Assembly: GCA_003499585.1 (NCBI GenBank) | Contig: DNSU01000090.1 | Coordinates: forward strand, 4,512 to 12,626 | Length of the DNA: 8,115 bases | Reading direction: 5' to 3' | Source of the DNA: Cyanobacteria bacterium UBA9579 | GTDB lineage: Bacteria; Cyanobacteriota; Vampirovibrionia; Gastranaerophilales; UBA9579 | Made by a program: the position numbers and the translations under genes | In this document: positions 1 to 5,711 of the stretch, piece after piece | How the letters are laid out: each line of letters starts with the position of its first letter | Numbering within the stretch: position 1 is the stretch's first letter | Notes under the pieces: model-generated | Seen by the model: only the letters and a program-made list of their open reading frames with translations | Database searches by the model: none | Told to the model about the DNA's origin: nothing

Positions 1-28
1 GGGGCTTTTACTTGTATGTTTTGAGAAT
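1..28 (-). other. Start of the region downstream of rpoC2; possible first arm of a terminator
   Basis: Only 28 nt follow the rpoC2 stop before the window ends. Read on the minus strand, they finish in AAAAGCCCC. An A-tract followed by a GC block is what the left arm of an intrinsic terminator (paired with GGGGCTTTT) would look like, so the operon may end here. The right arm lies outside the window. The stretch could equally be a spacer before another gene. Confidence 0.2.
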
Positions 29-3000
29 TTATTCTTCAGTTGTAAAGTCAGGTGATCCAAATAATCCTTCAATTTCTTCAAGAATAGCTGAAGGTTTTCT
101 TGCATTACCTCTTGTACTGCGTTGTTGTCTTTCTTCTTCTTTTAATTCTGCAGCGTGATTTAAGTGATAATAACCGGTCCCTGCAGGAATTAATCTACCG
201 ATGATAACATTCTCTTTTAAGCCTCTTAATTGATCTTTTTTACCTTCAACAGCAGCTTCTGTTAATACTCTGGTTGTTTCCTGGAAACTGGCTGCTGAGA
301 TAAAGCTCTCAGTGTTAAGACTTGCTTTTGTAATACCAAGAAGCACCGGATGATAAGTAACAGGATTTCCTCCCAGTTTTGCTATCTCTGCATTCTCAGT
401 TTCGATAGAATAAAGTTCTACTAATTCTCCCGGTAATAACTTTGTATCGCCTGAATCATCAACTTTAACTTTTTTTGTCATCTGGTGCACGATAACTTCA
501 ATATGTTTATCAGCAATTTCAACGCCTTGAGATCTATATACTCTTTGTACTTCATCAACAAGGTATTGTTGAACTGCTTTAACACCGCAAAGTCTGATAA
601 TATCATGCGGGTTCAATGGACCATCAGTTAAAGCCTGACCTTTTTTGATTTTTTCTTTATCGTTAACAATAATATTTGAATCGATAGGAACTTTAATTTC
701 TTGACGGCCTGACTCACTTACCAAGAAAAGCCTTAGAGCGCCTTCATCATTTTCGATTTCAGCTTCTCCATCTTCTTCAGCAAGAATAGCACTTTCTTTT
801 GGCTTTCTACCTTCAAGCAATTCTTCAACTCTTGGAAGACCCTGTACAATGTCTCCGGTTTTTTGACGTTCAAATACAAGAGTTGCAAGTATGTCACCAC
901 GCTGAACCAGACTTTTACTATCAACTTGTAGCTGAGTACCGGCACTGATTAAGTATGGTCTTCCACCACGGATTGTTACTGTTTTACCTTTAACTCCGGT
1001 TACCTGTCCGGAAATAATGGCAACTTCTCCGCTTTCTGATATTACCTGATCGATTTTTATTAAATCACCTTCACTTACTATAGGCTTAGTTTTTAGCTCA
1101 ACCTGTGTTTCAAGCTCAGCTGATATAAGCAATAATCTTCTGACTTCAGTATTACCAGTTTCATTGAGATTTACTTTTCCATCGTTTCTGGCAAGTACCT
1201 GAGTTTTAGAAACAGGAACTTTAGGTTCGATAATTTGGCCATTTTCAACCAGAAGTTCTGTTTGTAAAGAAGAAGTACCTCTTGTTGTATCTTCAACTTC
1301 TCTTCTGATAATTAAATTTTCAAGTACTACTATTTTTATATTTTGCTCCTCTTCAGGTGCATTTAAAGGTTCAATTTCCACTAAACCTTTAAGGTGGCTT
1401 AGGTAGCCTTGCATTTGAAGAACTAAGCTGGTTCTTGTTAAGCTAGAACCTTCTAATTGTCTTATTCTGCTACCATCACGATATTGTAATTGGGTAACAG
1501 AGACTATATCAATAAGATCTTCTTCTGTTGATGAGAATTTAATTGATACTTCTTTAGGTTTAATTTCAAATTCCTGAACAGGTCTTAATAATATATCAAC
1601 TTTCTCTTCTTTTGGTTCAACTTCATCTGAAAATTCTTCGTCAATATCTTCGATCTCAAAATCATTGAGTCCAAATTGTGCTGAAGAGATTATTGTAACC
1701 ATAGAAGTTTCTTTTGCTTTGATTCCTGGTGCTATTTCAGCACCAGCTTCAACTATATCACCATCTTCTACTTTTAATGTGCTAATATCATCTACTTTAT
1801 GTAATTCTCCTGGTCTGATTATTACTTCATGAATGATATCGTTATATTCTTTGACTTCAACGATACCATTAATACGAGCTCTGACATCTTTTACGATTTC
1901 AGTATCTGCAGTTACATAAGTACCTGATTCTACCATTTTTAAAGTAGAGTCTTTGCTGATCTGGTGAATTTCTTCAGGAATGAAGATAACTTTTCCAGGT
2001 TTTGTGATTATATGATGTTCGTCAACCTCAATACCTGCGTAGCGGATTTCACCGCTTGAAGTTACCGAATATTCTTCATCGATAAGTTCAGCAATTGTCA
2101 TACCGTTTTCAACGGTTGTATCTACAGGTGATTTAATTACATATGTTTCGCCAGTATCTTCAACTTTCCAAAGCTGTTCTTTTTTGGTTTGTTCAAGAAC
2201 CGCATTTTCAGGTTTAATGGAGGCAATTACAATTGTAATTTCTTTACCATTAACTACTTTTTTGATTTTTCTTTTATCAATGGTTACTTCTTCAATTTCA
2301 AGTTCATTACCAAGTTTTACTTCACCACCATGTTCACTTACAGTAGTGGTTTCAGCAAGTATACCGCCTTTTTTGACGTCTTGTTGATCTTTAACAAGGA
2401 TTTTAGATCCACCGGGAAGATTATATACATCCCCTGATAATACCCAAACCTTGCCGGCTCTGTTAGCTGTTCTGCTAATATTACCTTGTCTATCGCGTTT
2501 TTCATCAACGCTAAATCCGTCAAAAACAATTTGGCCGCTTAAGTCAGCAGTGATATCTTTGGTTGCCCTTTCTGTTAGACGACCAGCTTCCCCATGGATT
2601 GCACCAGGTTCAAATTCAGCAACTACTTTACCTTTTTCTATTTCATTGCCGACAGTTACCAGAATAGTCGCACCCTGAGGAACTTTAAATGAATGAATTT
2701 TTCCGTTCTTATCTTCTATTTCTATTTTCCCGTCTTTGGTACTTACTTCTACAATATCACCGTGACGGGTTCTTAGTTCACGTGTTGGTATTTTAGAAAC
2801 AACCTTACCGCTCACATTGGATTTTATTTCCTGGTTATTTGATGTGCCTCTAAATACACCGCCTGTGTGGAATGTTCTCATGGTAAGCTGTGTTCCAGGT
2901 TCACCGATACTTTGTGCAGCAATAATTCCTATTGCCTCACCAATATCTACAGCTTTATTACTGGTTAATGCCCAGCCGTAACAGCTTTGACATATACCAT

Positions 3001-3898
3001 ATTCAAGATCACATGTTAATGGAGAGCGAACTTTTACTTTTTTAACACCAGCTTTAATTACTTTTTCTACTTCAGTCCTGCTTAATAATGTATTAGCTGG
3101 CATTACTACGTTGCCTTCATCATCGGTTATATCTGTTGCGCATGTTCTTCCTAATAAACGGTCATCAAGAGAAACCATTACTTTGTTTCCTTCAGTAATT
3201 GCACTCATTTCGATGCCTGTGGAAGTTCCACAATCAGGTTCTCTAATAATTACGTCTTGAGCAACGTCAACAAGCCTTCTGGTAAGATAACCAGAGTCCG
3301 CTGTTTTAAGAGCTGTATCAACAAGACCTTTTCTTGCACCGTAACTGGAGATAATATACTCTGTTACGCTTAAACCTTCTCTGAAATTTGCTTTAATTGG
3401 TAAATCGATAATTTGACCTTGCGCATCAGCCATCAAGCCACGCATACCAACTAACTGACTTACCTGACTCACGTTACCTCTAGCACCAGAGAAAGCCATC
3501 ATATAAACAGGATTTAATCTGTCAAAATTATCAACCACTTCTTTAGTTAGCTTTTCAGTAGTTTCACTCCAGGTATCGATAACTTTTGTATAACGTTCTA
3601 CTTCTGTGATTTCACCTTTTAAGTAACGGTTTGTTGCTCTTTCAATCTCATCTTCTGCTTTTTTTATAAGAGCTTTTTTAGCTTTTGGTACATCAAGATC
3701 TTCAATAGAAATAGTTGTACCTGCTTTTGTAGCATATTTAAAGCCAAGATCTTTAAGAATGTTAGCTAAATGTGATGTTTTAGCTGTACCAAATTCCAGG
3801 TATATCTGGGATAAAAGCTCATTTAAAGCTTTTTTATTCATTATTTTATTTAAATATCCAACTGATTTCTTTGTATTTTTGGGTAGTAGAGTACTCAT
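29..3898 (-). CDS. rpoC2: RNA polymerase subunit beta'' (C-terminal half of split beta'), RpoC2
   Basis: This is the C-terminal half of the largest RNA polymerase subunit, which carries the moving parts of the active site. Visible in order: DLGFKYAT segment (50-57), GARGNVSQVSQLVGMRG (138-154), bridge helix region (about 171-216, with SSYGARKGLVDTALKTADSG), a zinc site at C223, C296, C303 and C306, and the first trigger-loop half EPGTQLTMRTFHTGG (333-347; H344 matches the catalytic-loop histidine H936 of E. coli). A roughly 660-residue insertion (SI3) follows, then the second trigger-loop half (TGDIVQGLPRVEELLEGRKP, 1014-1033), the jaw, and the C-terminal clamp with LLGITKASLNTESFISAASF (1186-1205). 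The length of 1289 aa is in the range of cyanobacterial RpoC2. The ATG is fixed by an in-frame TGA four codons upstream (3911-3913) and a Shine-Dalgarno sequence. The stop is TAA. It lies 31 nt after rpoC1 in another frame and is presumably cotranscribed. The identity is very secure. Confidence 0.98.
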   Translation of the reverse strand: MSTLLPKNTKKSVGYLNKIMNKKALNELLSQIYLEFGTAKTSHLANILKDLGFKYATKAGTTISIEDLDVPKAKKALIKKAEDEIERATNRYLKGEITEVERYTKVIDTWSETTEKLTKEVVDNFDRLNPVYMMAFSGARGNVSQVSQLVGMRGLMADAQGQIIDLPIKANFREGLSVTEYIISSYGARKGLVDTALKTADSGYLTRRLVDVAQDVIIREPDCGTSTGIEMSAITEGNKVMVSLDDRLLGRTCATDITDDEGNVVMPANTLLSRTEVEKVIKAGVKKVKVRSPLTCDLEYGICQSCYGWALTSNKAVDIGEAIGIIAAQSIGEPGTQLTMRTFHTGGVFRGTSNNQEIKSNVSGKVVSKIPTRELRTRHGDIVEVSTKDGKIEIEDKNGKIHSFKVPQGATILVTVGNEIEKGKVVAEFEPGAIHGEAGRLTERATKDITADLSGQIVFDGFSVDEKRDRQGNISRTANRAGKVWVLSGDVYNLPGGSKILVKDQQDVKKGGILAETTTVSEHGGEVKLGNELEIEEVTIDKRKIKKVVNGKEITIVIASIKPENAVLEQTKKEQLWKVEDTGETYVIKSPVDTTVENGMTIAELIDEEYSVTSSGEIRYAGIEVDEHHIITKPGKVIFIPEEIHQISKDSTLKMVESGTYVTADTEIVKDVRARINGIVEVKEYNDIIHEVIIRPGELHKVDDISTLKVEDGDIVEAGAEIAPGIKAKETSMVTIISSAQFGLNDFEIEDIDEEFSDEVEPKEEKVDILLRPVQEFEIKPKEVSIKFSSTEEDLIDIVSVTQLQYRDGSRIRQLEGSSLTRTSLVLQMQGYLSHLKGLVEIEPLNAPEEEQNIKIVVLENLIIRREVEDTTRGTSSLQTELLVENGQIIEPKVPVSKTQVLARNDGKVNLNETGNTEVRRLLLISAELETQVELKTKPIVSEGDLIKIDQVISESGEVAIISGQVTGVKGKTVTIRGGRPYLISAGTQLQVDSKSLVQRGDILATLVFERQKTGDIVQGLPRVEELLEGRKPKESAILAEEDGEAEIENDEGALRLFLVSESGRQEIKVPIDSNIIVNDKEKIKKGQALTDGPLNPHDIIRLCGVKAVQQYLVDEVQRVYRSQGVEIADKHIEVIVHQMTKKVKVDDSGDTKLLPGELVELYSIETENAEIAKLGGNPVTYHPVLLGITKASLNTESFISAASFQETTRVLTEAAVEGKKDQLRGLKENVIIGRLIPAGTGYYHLNHAAELKEEERQQRSTRGNARKPSAILEEIEGLFGSPDFTTEE
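866..2857 (-). other. SI3 trigger-loop insertion of RpoC2, tandem sandwich-barrel hybrid motifs
   Basis: This part of rpoC2 (about residues 348-1011; boundaries approximate) separates the two halves of the trigger loop, which are near-adjacent in polymerases lacking SI3. It is rich in predicted beta strand and repeats a degenerate unit of the form hydrophobic strand, then x-x-G/E-x-x-V/I-x-x-G-x-x-hydrophobic-A. Copies are visible near residues 411-428, 500-517, 587-604, 652-669, 706-723, 882-899, 933-950 and 988-1006. This pattern fits the sandwich-barrel hybrid motifs known to build SI3 in cyanobacteria; E. coli SI3 is far shorter. In cyanobacteria SI3 is known to form an arch that contacts sigma. 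Whether it does so here is inference. A strongly acidic linker (746-768) divides it into an N-terminal block of about 390 residues and a C-terminal block of about 240. Confidence 0.85.
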
Positions 3899-3907
3899 TA
3901 TAAATTT

Positions 3908-3914
3908 ACCTCAC
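3908..3914 (-). promoter_or_regulatory. Ribosome binding site of rpoC2
   Basis: On the minus strand the sequence reads GTGAGGT, with an AGG/GAGG core, 9 nt before the rpoC2 ATG at 3896-3898. It sits inside the 31-nt rpoC1-rpoC2 spacer and overlaps an in-frame TGA (3911-3913). The rpoC2 start therefore cannot lie further upstream, and RpoC2 must be started by its own initiation event rather than by read-through from rpoC1. Confidence 0.75.
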
Positions 3915-3929
3915 TTATTTATAGACGAC

Positions 3930-5645
3930 CTATGCGCTTAATATTGCACTGGAGACTGCCTGATTGAATAAAATTCTTCCAGGTGTTGTAACGATTCTTT
4001 CGCCTTTTTCATCTCTGGCACAAATTTTTGAATGTAATTTGACTATACCAGCTTCATAAGCGGCAATTGTGTCATCGAAATTGACAAAGTATCTTTCAAT
4101 CTCGCTATTTTCCTCAGGATCAATAGTAAGGTAATATATGCCAAGTACCATGTCTTGAGAAGGGGTAATTACTGGTTTTCCTGTAGCTGGAAGAAGAATA
4201 TTATTTGTAGCTAGCATCAACATTCTTGCTTCAGTTTGTGCTTCTATAGATAGAGGCACGTGAACAGCCATTTGGTCGCCATCGAAGTCCGCATTAAATG
4301 CTGAGCAAACTAGAGGATGTAATTGAATCGCGCGGCCTTCAACCAGCACTGGTTCAAATGCTTGAATACCAAGTCTGTGCAGGGTTGGTGCACGGTTCAA
4401 CATTACCGGATGTCCGTCAATTACTTCTTCAAGTACGTCCCAGACAACATTTTCTGCGCGTTCTATCTTTTTCTTTGCTGATTTAATATTTTGTACTATT
4501 CCTCTTTCAATGAGTTTATTTACAACGAATGGTTTGAATAACTCAAGAGCCATTTCTTTTGGTAAACCGCATTGATTTAATTTAAGAGAAGGACCGACTA
4601 CAATAACGCTTCTTCCTGAATAATCAACCCTTTTACCGAGAAGGTTCTGTCTAAATCTGCCTTGTTTACCTTCAATGATATTACTAAGAGACTTTAAAGG
4701 TCTGTTATTTGGACCTATTACAGTTCTGCCTCTTCTGCCATTATCAATTAAAGCATCTACAGCTTCTTGAAGCATCCTTTTTTCATTTCTTACGATAATT
4801 TCAGGCGCTCCCATTTCGAGAAGTCTTTGTAGACGATTATTTCTATTGATAACCCTTCTATATAAATCATTAAGATCGCTAGTTGCAAATCTTCCGCCAT
4901 CTAACTGGACCATAGGTCTTAAGTCAGGAGGTGTTACAGGTAATATATCCATTACCATGCTGCTTGGATTTGTATTGCTTGCTCCCAGTGATTCAAACAA
5001 ACGAAGCCTTTTAATAAGTTTGGCTTTTTTCTGAATTGAGCTGCCAACTGTAGCTAATTCATTTTTAGTTTCTTCGGTTAAAACTGACATATCTATTTCT
5101 GCTAGCAGTTGTTTAACTGCTTCAGCTCCAATGCCAACCTCAAGCTTTGAATCAGGATGTTCTAAAATGTAGTTTTCATGCTCTTCTTCTGAAAGAAGTT
5201 GAGTTTTCTTGTAATCAGATTCTCCCGGATCTAAAACAATATAGCTATTAAAGTAAATAACCTGTTCTAAATCTTTTAAAGACATATCAAGGAGTAAGCC
5301 TAAGTAGCTTGGAATACCTTTTAGGAACCATATGTGTGTTACAGGAGCAGCTAATTTGATATGCCCCATTCTGTGGCGTCTTACTTTACTATCAGTAACT
5401 TCAACGCCGCATCTTTCACATATGATACCTTTATGTCTTACTCTTTTATATTTACCACAGTAGCATTCCCAGTCTTTTGACGGTCCAAAAATTCTTTCAC
5501 AGAACAGACCGTCTCTTTCTGGTTTTAATGTACGATAGTTAATTGTTTCAGGCTTTGTTACTTCTCCATAAGACCATTTAAGCATACGTTCCGGAGAAGC
5601 AATACCGATCCTTATATAATCAAAATAATCGATACTAGTAGACAA
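3930..5645 (-). CDS. rpoC1: RNA polymerase subunit gamma (N-terminal half of split beta'), RpoC1
   Basis: This is the N-terminal half of beta', holding the catalytic magnesium site. Visible in order: [17 protein letters not shown] (5-21); zinc finger with C61, C63, C76 and C79; [20 protein letters not shown] (241-260); clamp helices that bind sigma (about 260-303, [20 protein letters not shown]); rudder and switch-2 region (about 304-350, [20 protein letters not shown]); [17 protein letters not shown] (416-432); and the active-site loop NADFDGDQM (451-459), where D453, D455 and D457 bind Mg. It ends shortly after [10 protein letters not shown]. At 571 aa it is shorter than typical photosynthetic-cyanobacterial RpoC1 (about 620-635). 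The start is TTG: an in-frame TAA lies seven codons upstream (5664-5666), no other start codon intervenes, a strong Shine-Dalgarno sequence is well placed, and the first in-frame ATG (M21) would remove conserved N-terminal sequence. The stop is TAG. It follows rpoB by 66 nt. Confidence 0.98.
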   Translation of the reverse strand: MSTSIDYFDYIRIGIASPERMLKWSYGEVTKPETINYRTLKPERDGLFCERIFGPSKDWECYCGKYKRVRHKGIICERCGVEVTDSKVRRHRMGHIKLAAPVTHIWFLKGIPSYLGLLLDMSLKDLEQVIYFNSYIVLDPGESDYKKTQLLSEEEHENYILEHPDSKLEVGIGAEAVKQLLAEIDMSVLTEETKNELATVGSSIQKKAKLIKRLRLFESLGASNTNPSSMVMDILPVTPPDLRPMVQLDGGRFATSDLNDLYRRVINRNNRLQRLLEMGAPEIIVRNEKRMLQEAVDALIDNGRRGRTVIGPNNRPLKSLSNIIEGKQGRFRQNLLGKRVDYSGRSVIVVGPSLKLNQCGLPKEMALELFKPFVVNKLIERGIVQNIKSAKKKIERAENVVWDVLEEVIDGHPVMLNRAPTLHRLGIQAFEPVLVEGRAIQLHPLVCSAFNADFDGDQMAVHVPLSIEAQTEARMLMLATNNILLPATGKPVITPSQDMVLGIYYLTIDPEENSEIERYFVNFDDTIAAYEAGIVKLHSKICARDEKGERIVTTPGRILFNQAVSSAILSA

Positions 5646-5652
5646 GGCTAAT

Positions 5653-5660
5653 CTCCCTCT
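5653..5660 (-). promoter_or_regulatory. Ribosome binding site deciding the TTG start of rpoC1
   Basis: The minus strand reads AGAGGGAG, a strong Shine-Dalgarno sequence, with a 7-nt spacer to the TTG at 5643-5645. Together with the in-frame TAA at 5664-5666, it makes TTG the only credible start that keeps the conserved N terminus. The rest of the 66-nt rpoB-rpoC1 spacer (to 5711) is AT-rich, with no convincing promoter or hairpin. Confidence 0.8.
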
Positions 5661-5711
5661 TTTTTATATTAAAAACACATTACTATTTATTTTATTGATA
5701 ATGAACTTTAT

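Noticed and set aside
733..945. Small minus-strand open frame inside rpoC2
   Set aside because: It overlaps conserved RpoC2 sequence in another frame, has no recognisable motif, and rpoC2 conservation fully explains the region.
2184..2678. Several small open frames on both strands inside the rpoC2 SI3 region
   Set aside because: They are shadows of the long rpoC2 frame: low complexity, mutually overlapping, with no homology I recognise.
3899..3932. rpoC1/rpoC2 boundary as a frameshift or sequencing error in a single rpoC
   Set aside because: The boundary has a stop, a spacer, a Shine-Dalgarno sequence, an in-frame upstream stop and a fresh start, and it lies at the known cyanobacterial split site.
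3759..3941. Small plus-strand open frame across the rpoC1-rpoC2 junction
   Set aside because: It is antisense to the conserved N terminus of rpoC2, with composition typical of a reverse-complement shadow and no Shine-Dalgarno support.
5646..5711. Internal promoter between rpoB and rpoC1
   Set aside because: The spacer is AT-rich and contains TATA-like strings by chance, but no -35/-10 pair with suitable spacing could be picked out.
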